Source of the DNA: Deltaproteobacteria bacterium
GTDB taxonomy: Bacteria > Desulfobacterota > Syntrophorhabdia > Syntrophorhabdales > Syntrophorhabdaceae
Direction of reading: 5' to 3'
DNA: 64,000 nucleotides
Assembly: GCA_022711595.1 (NCBI GenBank)
Contig: JAKLET010000004.1
Location: 1 to 64,000 of the forward strand
Made by a program: the position numbers and the translations under genes
In this document: positions 27,124-35,113 of the stretch, piece by piece
Numbering within the stretch: the stretch's first letter is position 1
Layout: the number at the start of each line of letters is the position of its first letter
Notes under the pieces: model-generated
The model's database searches: none
Told to the model about the DNA's origin: nothing
What the model saw: the letters and a program-made list of their open reading frames with translations, nothing else

Positions 27124-27132
27124 GTGTGCACG

Positions 27133-28221
27133 ATGAGCTTTTCATGCGGAATAATAGGGCTTCCCAATTCAGGTAAATCAACCATCTTCAATGCCCTTAC
27201 GGCGCTGTCGGTCCCATGTCAGCCGTATCCTTTCTGTACCATAGACCCCAACGTGGGTGTTGTGCCCGTGCCGGACGCGCGCCTTGCCGGTCTGGAGAAG
27301 CTGCTTGGCCCGGAAAAGGTTGTTCAGACCACCATCGAATTCGTCGATATCGCCGGTCTCATCAAGGATGCCCATAAAGGGGAAGGTCTCGGCAACAGGT
27401 TCCTTTCCCATATCCGCAATGTCGACGCCGTAGCCCACGTGGTCCGTTCATTCAGTTCAGGACAGGTGCCGCACGTCTATGCCGATATCGATCCTGCCCG
27501 TGACATGGAGATCGTCGAGACGGAGATAATAATCTCGGATCTCGAAATAGTCGAGGAAAGAATAAAAAAGATAGAACGCCTCGCGAAGGTTTCAAAAGAA
27601 AAGGGTGAAACCGAGGTGGAGCTCCTTTTGCGCGTGAGACGTTACCTGGAGGCGGGCCGCTTCGTCGATACGGATGACTTCGATGAGAACGAGAAGCAGG
27701 TTGTCCGCACCTTCGGCCTTATTGCCACAAAACCTCTTTTCTACATCGCCAATGTGGATGAGGACGGCATCACAAGTGCACCCGTGGGAACCGTTGAAAA
27801 TGCGGCGAAAAAAAACGGCAGAGAGGTTGTCTATATCTGCGGAAAGCTCGAAGAAGACCTTGGCGCCCTTCCCGGAGAAGAGAGGGCATCATACATGGAA
27901 CTATATGGAATGAAAGAGATATCCATAGAAAAGGTCATTCACGTCGGATACCGCGTTCTGGGTCTTGTCACCTTTTATACCATTGTGGGCAAGGTAATGA
28001 GGGCCTGGACCATCCCGGAGGGTACAACATGCGTGAAGGCCGCAGGAAAGATCCACACGGACATGGAAAAGGGGTTCATCAGGGCCGAGGTAATAGGCGC
28101 TGATGATTTTATCGCCTGCGGCAGCGAGCACACGGCCCGGGAAAAAGGCCTCCTCAGGCTTGAAGGCCGCGACTACATCGTGCAGGACGGCGACATCCTC
28201 CACATCCGCTTTAATGTTTGA
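27133..28221 (+). CDS. ychF: Redox-regulated ATPase YchF
   Basis: A 362-residue Obg-like ATPase that binds ribosomes. Walker A GLPNSGKSTIFN at the start, FVDIAGLIKDAHKGEGLGNR, and the C-terminal TGS domain ending DGDILHIRFNV are typical. ATG at 27133 fits the family start; a GTG nine bases earlier is the alternative. The last six codons are repeated as an exact inverted copy directly downstream. Confidence 0.94.
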   Translation: MSFSCGIIGLPNSGKSTIFNALTALSVPCQPYPFCTIDPNVGVVPVPDARLAGLEKLLGPEKVVQTTIEFVDIAGLIKDAHKGEGLGNRFLSHIRNVDAVAHVVRSFSSGQVPHVYADIDPARDMEIVETEIIISDLEIVEERIKKIERLAKVSKEKGETEVELLLRVRRYLEAGRFVDTDDFDENEKQVVRTFGLIATKPLFYIANVDEDGITSAPVGTVENAAKKNGREVVYICGKLEEDLGALPGEERASYMELYGMKEISIEKVIHVGYRVLGLVTFYTIVGKVMRAWTIPEGTTCVKAAGKIHTDMEKGFIRAEVIGADDFIACGSEHTAREKGLLRLEGRDYIVQDGDILHIRFNV

Positions 28222-28246
28222 CCCCCGTCAAACATTAAAGCGGATG
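28203..28246. repeat. Perfect 20-bp inverted repeat at the end of ychF
   Basis: The left arm (28203-28222) covers the last codons and the stop of ychF. After a CCCC loop the right arm (28227-28246) is an exact reverse complement. As RNA it would form a 20-bp hairpin without a following U tract. Downstream 9-mer words follow immediately. Confidence 0.95.
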
Positions 28247-28476
28247 AACCGCTTGAACCGCGATAAATCTATTTATTCCGGCTTGGGGCCGGGATTCAGG
28301 AAAAACTATTTGGCCGCATGTCCGGTCAGGTCTCACGCTCTCTGCTTAAGCTGTGGGCGGCTTACCCTGCATCGGTTCACTCTTCGCCAACGGCAAAGAA
28401 ATGCTTCCATCCTTTTTCTGGTGATGTTTTGTTTTTACGTTCAAACTGTTCAAGCTGCTCAAGCGGTTCAAGCTCT
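28242..28476. repeat. Inverted 9-mer words between ychF and the zinc-ribbon gene
   Basis: Left words GATGAACCG CTTGAACCG begin at 28243. The right arm GTTCAAACT GTTCAAGCT GCTCAAGCG GTTCAAGCT (28439-28475) ends three bases before the stop of the minus-strand gene. The 190 bases between hold no frame that I can support. Confidence 0.82.
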
Positions 28477-28478
28477 TT

Positions 28479-29795
28479 TTAGATGTTTCTTCCCCACTGC
28501 AGGGCATTTTTCATGAAGCCGCATTTGATATCCGGCTGGACGCATTCATGGTCGGTTTCAGTGAAGGGGAAGAGCACAAGCAGCGCCTCGCGCACTTTCA
28601 TTTTAATGTGGGGAAGAGCAGGAAGGACCTTTTTCTTATTGATGCCAAGATCGGCGATGATCGTCACCAGGCTGTCGACGGCATCCTCAAGAGGCAGGTT
28701 GACGGGATGAATGGGTGCGTCGGGGATGCGGTCATCCATTTCACCTGAGAAGCCGGCGATGGTGAACTGTTTTGACAAACGCCGGAAGACGGACGGGGTC
28801 ATCCTGAATGCCGGCGTCCAGAAGGAAAAGGGGGGTTCTTCCCAGTGCGGCTGTATGACCTTCGGGAGATTTCCGAGTCTGACGAGATCGGCATAGCAGC
28901 CGAGCTTTATACCTTCAACATCCGCCTGGATGCGCCAGAACGGCAGGTATTGCCGGGGGGACGATTTCGCTGCCTTACCTGATATTGCCGTCGCGAAGCC
29001 GACCCGCTTGAGTCCCTGCGGACGTGACTCCCAGGCGGAATTACACGTCTTGCATAACAGGACGCAGCTGTCTTTTTCCGCTATCGTGTCCCAGCCGCAA
29101 TCGGGACAGAGGGTGGGAAGAAAATCGACCTCCCAGTTTCCGGAAAAGACCTCGTATGGAAGGGATTCATGGACGGCAGGGCCACCGTAAAGAGGTTCAT
29201 TGAGTATGGCATCGAAAAAACGGCCGTTGCGGACAAAAACAGGCGTGTAGATGAGACTCGTTGTGTCAGCCATGAAGGCCTCATGGTAGACCCTGTCTTC
29301 TTTCAATTCCCTCCGGGTTTCGGGGACCTCGTCGTAGTCCCCCTGCGTGCCGCGCCGGATGAAACGTGTTTCGTGTACGGTGACTATTTCGTAGACGACA
29401 TCGTTCTTCGTTTCCACCGATGCCCTGTCAAAGGATATCTTTGGAGCAATGAACCTGGTGTTCTCGGCAGTTTGTACAAACCTGAGCTTCAGCGACTGGG
29501 GTCTGATGCCCAGGGTGGGCGCGAAATGTTTGCTGTCGATTGCGAGAAATGTTTTGTCAACGATACCATCCTCGATCCTGCTTGTTTTGCACAGGAAACG
29601 GATCCCTCGGAAACGCCAGTAAGGGACGAAAAGGACCTCCTCCAGAAGGGGGCCGCAGGGAGCGAAACAATACCGGAGATAGTCCTTCGGTTGTATACAG
29701 AGCTTTGTTTTGCAAAAAGAGCAGATGAGCAGCCGGTCTGTCTCGTCGAGGATGATCGGCCCGTCGCATTGAGGGCATCGATGTTCGATCTGCAT
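28479..29795 (-). CDS. Protein with two zinc ribbons, partner of the SPFH protein
   Basis: A 438-residue soluble protein of unknown function. An N-terminal zinc ribbon (CPQCDGPI...CSFC) and a central one (LCPDCGWDT...LLCKTC near residue 240) are clear. The flanking sequence is rich in aromatic residues and ends in a conserved-looking PALPHIKMKVREALL helix. It starts five bases after the stop of the SPFH gene, so the two are cotranscribed and probably act together. No membrane segment. I do not assign a reaction. Confidence 0.75.
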   Translation of the reverse strand: MQIEHRCPQCDGPIILDETDRLLICSFCKTKLCIQPKDYLRYCFAPCGPLLEEVLFVPYWRFRGIRFLCKTSRIEDGIVDKTFLAIDSKHFAPTLGIRPQSLKLRFVQTAENTRFIAPKISFDRASVETKNDVVYEIVTVHETRFIRRGTQGDYDEVPETRRELKEDRVYHEAFMADTTSLIYTPVFVRNGRFFDAILNEPLYGGPAVHESLPYEVFSGNWEVDFLPTLCPDCGWDTIAEKDSCVLLCKTCNSAWESRPQGLKRVGFATAISGKAAKSSPRQYLPFWRIQADVEGIKLGCYADLVRLGNLPKVIQPHWEEPPFSFWTPAFRMTPSVFRRLSKQFTIAGFSGEMDDRIPDAPIHPVNLPLEDAVDSLVTIIADLGINKKKVLPALPHIKMKVREALLVLFPFTETDHECVQPDIKCGFMKNALQWGRNI

Positions 29796-29800
29796 CGTTG

Positions 29801-30913
29801 TCAGATCTTTTCACCACACTGATTGCAATACAGCGAGTTCGCGAGGTTCTCGGACCCGCAGTGCGGACATTTCGCCGGTGAAGGTTTTTCGCTGACAGGT
29901 TTGCCGCATGAAGGGCAGAACCTGGCTTGTGCCGGCAGGTTCTTGGTGCAGTGGGGGCACTGTTGCACAACGAGAAGATGATGGCCGCATGACGGACAAA
30001 AATGTGCGTTCTTGTCGATGATACCCTGGCATTCAGGGCATTTCAACATTTCGGCCGGCTGCGACGCGCCTTTGAGTGTTTCAGCGTACATGGCCGGCAT
30101 CATGAACCCGAGCCCCATGCCCAGCCCGCCTCCTGCTTCTCCCTGATTCTGGGCCGCGCTCTCCATGGCCATGGCAGCCTTCATTTTCAGGAGCTTGTTG
30201 AGGTCATCGAATACGGCGAGCCTGCTCTTGTCGTCGATGGCCTTCTGGACCTCCTGCGGCGGTGTGATGGAATTGATGTAAAGCCCGGAGAGCTGAAGGC
30301 CGAAGCGTGCCAGGTCCTTTTCAAGCGTCTCCGAAAGACCCGCCGAAATGGCATCGTATTTTCCCGGGAGGTTGAAGAGCGTATCGAGGTTGCCCCCGAG
30401 GTAGTCGTTGAAGCGTGACACGATGACCTTCCCGAGGTAGTCCTCGATGTCTTCAACGGTGTATGATCCTTTTGTCCCCACAAGGGTGTTGATGAAGAGC
30501 GAAGGCTGGATGACCCTGATATTGAACATCCCGAAGGCGCGAAGCCTTATCAGGCCGAGGGTCGAGTCCTTGAACGCCACCGGATCACGTGTTCCCCAGG
30601 CAAGATTGGCGAAGGTCTTCGTGTTGATGAAATAGACCTCTGCGCGAAGAGGGCTTGTGAAACCCCATGGCAGGCTCAGGATCTTTGTTATGATAGGTAT
30701 GTTAAGGGTGGAGAGGGTATACCGCCCTGCTCCCACGGCATCATAGGCCTTTCCTTCATAGAAGAAGACCGCCGCTTGGCTCTCACGGACAGTGAGCTGG
30801 GCGCCGTACTTGATGTCGCCGGACCCTTCCGGGGGTATCCTGTGGGCGATCTCCTTGCCCGTGTCGTCAAACCATTCGATAACTTCAAGAAACATACCGT
30901 TGGACATCCCCAT
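29801..30913 (-). CDS. SPFH/Band 7 protein with C-terminal zinc ribbons (COG4260/YdjI type)
   Basis: A 370-residue protein. Residues about 25-240 form an SPFH domain (AAVFFYEGKAYDAVGAGRYTL at its front, then LIRLRAFGMFNIRV). A Gly/Met-rich linker (GEAGGGLGMGLGFMMPAMYA) follows, then three zinc ribbons: CPECQ...CPSC, CPHCTK...CPSC and CPHCGS...CNQC. Proteins of this type (sometimes labelled 'virion core protein') associate with membrane-stress systems in Bacillus. No transmembrane helix at the N-terminus, so membrane association would be peripheral. Confidence 0.87.
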   Translation of the reverse strand: MGMSNGMFLEVIEWFDDTGKEIAHRIPPEGSGDIKYGAQLTVRESQAAVFFYEGKAYDAVGAGRYTLSTLNIPIITKILSLPWGFTSPLRAEVYFINTKTFANLAWGTRDPVAFKDSTLGLIRLRAFGMFNIRVIQPSLFINTLVGTKGSYTVEDIEDYLGKVIVSRFNDYLGGNLDTLFNLPGKYDAISAGLSETLEKDLARFGLQLSGLYINSITPPQEVQKAIDDKSRLAVFDDLNKLLKMKAAMAMESAAQNQGEAGGGLGMGLGFMMPAMYAETLKGASQPAEMLKCPECQGIIDKNAHFCPSCGHHLLVVQQCPHCTKNLPAQARFCPSCGKPVSEKPSPAKCPHCGSENLANSLYCNQCGEKI

Positions 30914-30996
30914 GCCATCCCCCTGTTGTTTTTGAAAAGTTACTATGTTTGTTCTGCGATGTCAATGTTGAGAAGACAGGTAATAGGAAGGAACGT

Positions 30997-31094
30997 GGTT
31001 TCTTCGGTTTTTATAGTTTTTCCAGTTTCTTTGGTTAATAAAGCTGAATTTGCTGCAATAATGGGAGAAACCAGACAAACCAAATAAACTTTTT
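30997..31094. repeat. Inverted arms of 9-mer words next to the pstB stop
   Basis: The left arm GGTTTCTTC GGTTTTTAT AGTTTTTCC AGTTTCTTT GGTTAATAA is a perfect run of five nonamers (30997-31041). The right arm AAACCAGAC AAACCAAAT AAACTTTTT (about 31068-31094) reaches the stop codon of the minus-strand pstB. Confidence 0.88.
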
Positions 31095-31846
31095 TATCCA
31101 TACCTTCCCGTGATGTACCCTTCAGTCCTCTCATCTCCGGGTGAGGTGAATATCTGGGAGGTGTCGCCGAATTCGACGAGGTCTCCGAGGAGCATGAATC
31201 CGGTATAATCGGAAACCCGGGCGGCCTGCTGCATGTTATGGGTAACTATGAGGATGGTGTAGCGTTCCTTAAGCTCTATCATAAGTTCCTCGATCCTCAT
31301 GGTGGCGATGGGGTCGAGGGCGGAGCATGGTTCGTCAAGGAGGATGATCTCCGGTTCGACCGTGAGCAGCCGGGCCACACAGAGCCGCTGCTTCATCTCT
31401 TCCGAAAGGTCGAGGGCGGGCATGTGGAACTTGTCTTTGAGCTCGTCGAAAAGGCCGACGGCGTGGAGACATTTCTCCACCTTTTCTTTCATGGTGCGCC
31501 TGTTGCTCATGCCATGGACCTTCAGGCCGTAGATCATGTTCTCATACACGGTAAAAGGGAAGGGGTTCGGTCTCTGGAAGACCATACCAACCTTTTTCCT
31601 CAGGTTGATGATGTCTATCTCGTCGAGCTTTTCGTTGTGGACATAGATGCCCCCTTCAATACGGATGTCCTCAATGAGGTCGTTCATGCGGTTGAAGCAG
31701 CGAAGGAGAGTCGATTTGCCGCAGCCGGAAGGGCCGATGAGCGCTGTTATGGCATTTGAATGAACATGGAAATCGATGTTTTTCAGCGCGTGGAAATTAC
31801 CGTAATAGAGATTGAGATCTTTGGTTTCAAGAGCGAACTCGTTCAT
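31094..31846 (-). CDS. pstB: PstB-type ATPase with a degenerate ABC signature motif
   Basis: A 250-residue ATP-binding subunit for a phosphate importer. Walker A GPSGCGKST (38-46), the Q-loop VFQRP with Q91, Walker B ILLDEP with D171/E172 and the switch histidine in IVTHNM (H203) are all normal. The signature, LSGGQ in nearly every PstB, reads LSEEM at 147-151 followed by KQR; I checked this on the nucleotide sequence. It therefore looks able to bind and hydrolyse ATP at its own Walker site but unable to provide a normal signature to a partner. Its start overlaps the stop of the next paralogue (TAATG). Confidence 0.93.
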   Translation of the reverse strand: MNEFALETKDLNLYYGNFHALKNIDFHVHSNAITALIGPSGCGKSTLLRCFNRMNDLIEDIRIEGGIYVHNEKLDEIDIINLRKKVGMVFQRPNPFPFTVYENMIYGLKVHGMSNRRTMKEKVEKCLHAVGLFDELKDKFHMPALDLSEEMKQRLCVARLLTVEPEIILLDEPCSALDPIATMRIEELMIELKERYTILIVTHNMQQAARVSDYTGFMLLGDLVEFGDTSQIFTSPGDERTEGYITGRYG

Positions 31847-32601
31847 TATCCAAACTTTCCCTGAATGTAGTCTTCTGTTCTCTTCTCGACGGGGGCGGTG
31901 AAGACCTTGTCCGTTGTGTTGTATTCAATGAGCGTTCCCAGGTAGAAAAAGGCCGAGAAATCACTGATCCTGGCGATCTGTTTTGTATTGTTCGATACGA
32001 GGATGATCGTGTAGTCCGATTTCAGTTCGCTCAGGGCATCCTCGATCTTTGCCGTGGAGATCGGGTCAAGCCCCGAGCATGGTTCGTCGAGGAGTATGAT
32101 CTCCGGTTTGAGTGCGAGCGTCCGGGCAAGGCAGAGCCTTTGCTGTTGTCCGCCCGACAGTTTAAGCGCCGATGTGTTGAGACGGTCCTTGACCTCGTCC
32201 CAGAGGAAGGCCTTTTTCAGGCTGTCCTCGACAATGTGGTGAAGGCTGGTCCGGTCCGATATCCCTTTGAGCCTTGGCCCATAGGCGATGTTCTCGAATA
32301 TTGAGCGGGGCAGCGGGATGGGCACTGCAAAGACGGTGCCGACACGCCTGCGAAGCTCAATGGGGTTGGAGGACCCGTCAAGTATGCTCTTTCCGTCTAT
32401 CAATACGTCGCCTTCGATCCTTACATTGTTCTCGAAATCTATCATGCGGTTGATGATGGATATGAGGCTCGATTTACCGCTCCCGGAGGGACCCATGAAA
32501 CCGGTTATGGTGTTCTTGTAGACATCGATGGTCACGTCTTTCAGGACATGCGTGTCGCCGAATGACAGGTTTAAATTGCTTGCGGTTATCTTTGTTTCCA
32601 T
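31846..32601 (-). CDS. pstB: PstB-type ATPase with degenerate Q-loop and H-loop
   Basis: A 251-residue paralogue of its neighbour. Walker A GPSGSGKSS (37-45), Walker B ILLDEP (D172/E173) and a perfect signature LSGGQQQR (148-155) are present. The Q-loop glutamine is Ala (VFAVPIP, A92) and the switch histidine is Asn (LVSNNTK, N204), both confirmed in the nucleotides. So its own ATP site looks impaired while its signature is intact, the reverse of the partner encoded directly downstream. The two would complement each other as a heterodimer. Confidence 0.93.
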   Translation of the reverse strand: METKITASNLNLSFGDTHVLKDVTIDVYKNTITGFMGPSGSGKSSLISIINRMIDFENNVRIEGDVLIDGKSILDGSSNPIELRRRVGTVFAVPIPLPRSIFENIAYGPRLKGISDRTSLHHIVEDSLKKAFLWDEVKDRLNTSALKLSGGQQQRLCLARTLALKPEIILLDEPCSGLDPISTAKIEDALSELKSDYTIILVSNNTKQIARISDFSAFFYLGTLIEYNTTDKVFTAPVEKRTEDYIQGKFG

Positions 32602-32607
32602 AACTCC

Positions 32608-33444
32608 CTATGAATACCTGGCGATGGCCTTGTTCATGAGGTAATAAGCCACGACGTTTATGAGCAGGATGCTCAGGACAAGCACCAGCGCCGTACCGTA
32701 CGCCTTTTCCATGGAAATGCCTTCCCGGGCAAGGATATAGAAATGGACCGCCATGGTCCTGCCCGAATCCATGAGCGAAAGGGGGAGCCTCAGCGAGCTT
32801 CCCATGGTGAATATGACCGCCGCCGTTTCCCCCACTGCCCTGCCGATGCTGAGCATGATCCCCGTAAGGATGCCGGGCATCGCGGCAGGGAGGACCACCT
32901 TTTTTATTGTCTCCCATTTACTGGCGCTAAGTGAATAGCTGACGATCCTGAGCTGGCGGGGTACCGCCCTGATCGCCTCCTCGCTGGTCCTTATGATGGT
33001 GGGGAGGATCATGATGGTCAATGTGAGGACCCCGGCAAGAAGAGACCAGCCCATCTTGAGCTTGATGACGAAAAAGATGAAGCCGAAGAGGCCGTACAGA
33101 ATGGAAGGGATGCCGGCAAGCGATTCGACGCCGAAGCGGATGAGCTTGGTGAAAGCCGATTCCCTGGTGTATTCCGTTAAAAAGATGGCCGTGCCTACAC
33201 CAAGCGGTGTGGCAAGCAGTATCGAAAGGAGGGCAAGCTGTATCGTGCCGACGATGGAGGGGAATATGCCCCCGTGTCTGCCCATGTCCTCGGGAAACGA
33301 AAAGATAAAGGCGAAATCGATATAAGGAAAGCCCTTGACACATATTATCGCCACGATGACGACAAGGATGCTCACGGTGAAGAGTGCCTGCGCGCTCAAG
33401 CCCACCCTGACAGCCTGGTTGATTATCCTGGGGTTTACTCTCAT
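32608..33444 (-). CDS. pstA: Phosphate ABC transporter permease PstA (second system)
   Basis: A 278-residue inner-membrane permease with six hydrophobic segments and the cytoplasmic EAA-type loop (EEAIRAVPRQLRIVSYSLSA, near residue 165) that contacts the ATPase. GIPSILYGLFGFIFFV is a PstA/PstC hallmark. It overlaps pstC by four bases and precedes the two pstB genes. Confidence 0.9.
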   Translation of the reverse strand: MRVNPRIINQAVRVGLSAQALFTVSILVVIVAIICVKGFPYIDFAFIFSFPEDMGRHGGIFPSIVGTIQLALLSILLATPLGVGTAIFLTEYTRESAFTKLIRFGVESLAGIPSILYGLFGFIFFVIKLKMGWSLLAGVLTLTIMILPTIIRTSEEAIRAVPRQLRIVSYSLSASKWETIKKVVLPAAMPGILTGIMLSIGRAVGETAAVIFTMGSSLRLPLSLMDSGRTMAVHFYILAREGISMEKAYGTALVLVLSILLINVVAYYLMNKAIARYS

Positions 33445-34313
33445 TTGGCCGGTTTCCTCTTGATGCCGAAGTTTGCAAGGTAATTGAGGGCCATGATGAT
33501 GACCATGAGAACTATTCCTGTCGAGAAAAGGCCCAGCCTGTGGTCTCCGGTCGCATAGGCAAGCTCGAGGGCGATGTTGCCCGTCAGGGTTCTGAGCGGA
33601 TCAAGAATGCTCGTGGGTATCTTCAGCGCGTTGCCGGCGATCATGATGACGGCCATCGTTTCTCCGATAGCCCTTCCCATACCGAGGATGAAACTTGCCA
33701 GTATGCCTGATTTCGCAGAAGGGAGTATGACCTTGTAGATCGTCTGCCATTTTGTGGCGCCCATGGCCGCGGATGCTTCACGGTATGTCTTGGGAACGGT
33801 TGTGATCGCGTCGAAGGAAATGCTGATTATCGTGGGAAGGATCATGACCCCCAGTATGAGCGATGTGGATATGAGGGAAAAGCCCGATCCTCCGAGATAG
33901 TTCCTGACAAGGGGGACGATGTAAATGACCCCGAGAAAACCGTAGACGACGGAAGGGATGCCGGCAAGGAGCTCCAGTGCGGGCTTGAGAAACATCTTCG
34001 TCTTTTTGCCCGAGTACTCGGAGAGGTAGATGGCACAGGAAAGGCCCAGGGGAGCTCCTATGACGAGAGCCCCGAAGGTGACGAGGAAGGAAGAGACGAT
34101 CATGGGGAATATGCCGAAATAGCCCTTTGTAGGTGCCCATTTGAATCCGAAGATGATCTTTTTCAACCCCACCTTGAGAAAAAGCGGCAGTCCTTCTGCA
34201 AGGATGAAAACGAATATGAGGAAGAGGAAAAGCAACGACGAAAGCGCGAAGGTGATGAGCACCCACTTTACAAACCTTTCCTTGAGCATCGTCCTGTCAG
34301 TCATAGAAGCCAA
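33441..34313 (-). CDS. pstC: Phosphate ABC transporter permease PstC (second system)
   Basis: A 290-residue permease. N-terminal cytoplasmic segment, then six membrane spans; LLAGIPSVVYGFLGVIYIVP and the ATPase-contact loop TTVPKTYREASAAMGATKWQ are typical. Its start lies within the 3' end of the pstS-like gene (17-base overlap). Confidence 0.9.
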   Translation of the reverse strand: MASMTDRTMLKERFVKWVLITFALSSLLFLFLIFVFILAEGLPLFLKVGLKKIIFGFKWAPTKGYFGIFPMIVSSFLVTFGALVIGAPLGLSCAIYLSEYSGKKTKMFLKPALELLAGIPSVVYGFLGVIYIVPLVRNYLGGSGFSLISTSLILGVMILPTIISISFDAITTVPKTYREASAAMGATKWQTIYKVILPSAKSGILASFILGMGRAIGETMAVIMIAGNALKIPTSILDPLRTLTGNIALELAYATGDHRLGLFSTGIVLMVIIMALNYLANFGIKRKPAK

Positions 34314-35109
34314 CCAGCCCTTCGTTCCTCAGAATGTTCTGTCCCTCTTTCGATAACACGTAATCGACAAACTGTTTCGCCTTGTTGTCCAGTTCCCCGT
34401 TCGTCACGTAGAGAAAGGGTCTCACGATCTTGTAGCGTCCCGACTTGATGGTCCTGATGGACGGGCTCACGTTGTCTATGGAAACGGGCCTGACCTTTTT
34501 ATCGACAAGGCCCATCGAAACGTAACCGATAGCATAGGGGTCTGTTGCGACCACTTCCTTGACGGAGCCGTTGGAATCCTGGACCATGGTGCCGTCGTCT
34601 ATCTCTTTACCTTTCATGATAAGGTCTTCGAAGGCGCTGCGGGTGCCCGAACCCTCTTCACGCGACACGGCGTCGATCTTTCTGTTGATCCATCCGAGAT
34701 CGCGCCAGTTGGTGATCTGGCCGCTGAAGATCTGCCGTATCTGTGCCAGATTAAGCATCCCGATAGGGTTGTCGGGGTGGACGATGACCACGATACCATC
34801 ATGGCAGATGGTGATCGTGTTGAGCATTTTTTCATTCTCTTTCAGTTCACGCGAAGACATGCCGATATCGACGGTATTATTGATGGTCGCCTGGATGCCG
34901 GCAGTTGAACCGCCTCCCTGGACATCGATGACGAAGTTCTTGTGGTCAACCATGAAATGCTCCGCAAGTTTTTCCGTGAACGGCATGACGGAGGTGGAGC
35001 CGGCAATGGTGATCGTGTGCTTTTCCCTTGACCTGTCGTGGGTTTTGCCGGAACAGGAAGCCAGCAGCAGAACGATCAGAAGCGGTATGGCCCATTTCCT
35101 CAGGAACAT
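34297..35109 (-). CDS. pstS: Phosphate-binding lipoprotein, PstS-like (TIGR02136 type)
   Basis: A 270-residue binding protein. The signal ends in LLLASC, a lipobox, so it is probably anchored to the inner membrane by its Cys. The ligand-binding signatures AGSTSVMPFTEKLAEHF, VQGGGSTAGIQ and SREEGSGTRSAFEDL are those of the short PstS group. It differs clearly from the soluble 352-residue PstS encoded upstream. Confidence 0.9.
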   Translation of the reverse strand: MFLRKWAIPLLIVLLLASCSGKTHDRSREKHTITIAGSTSVMPFTEKLAEHFMVDHKNFVIDVQGGGSTAGIQATINNTVDIGMSSRELKENEKMLNTITICHDGIVVIVHPDNPIGMLNLAQIRQIFSGQITNWRDLGWINRKIDAVSREEGSGTRSAFEDLIMKGKEIDDGTMVQDSNGSVKEVVATDPYAIGYVSMGLVDKKVRPVSIDNVSPSIRTIKSGRYKIVRPFLYVTNGELDNKAKQFVDYVLSKEGQNILRNEGLVGFYD

Positions 35110-35113
35110 GCTG

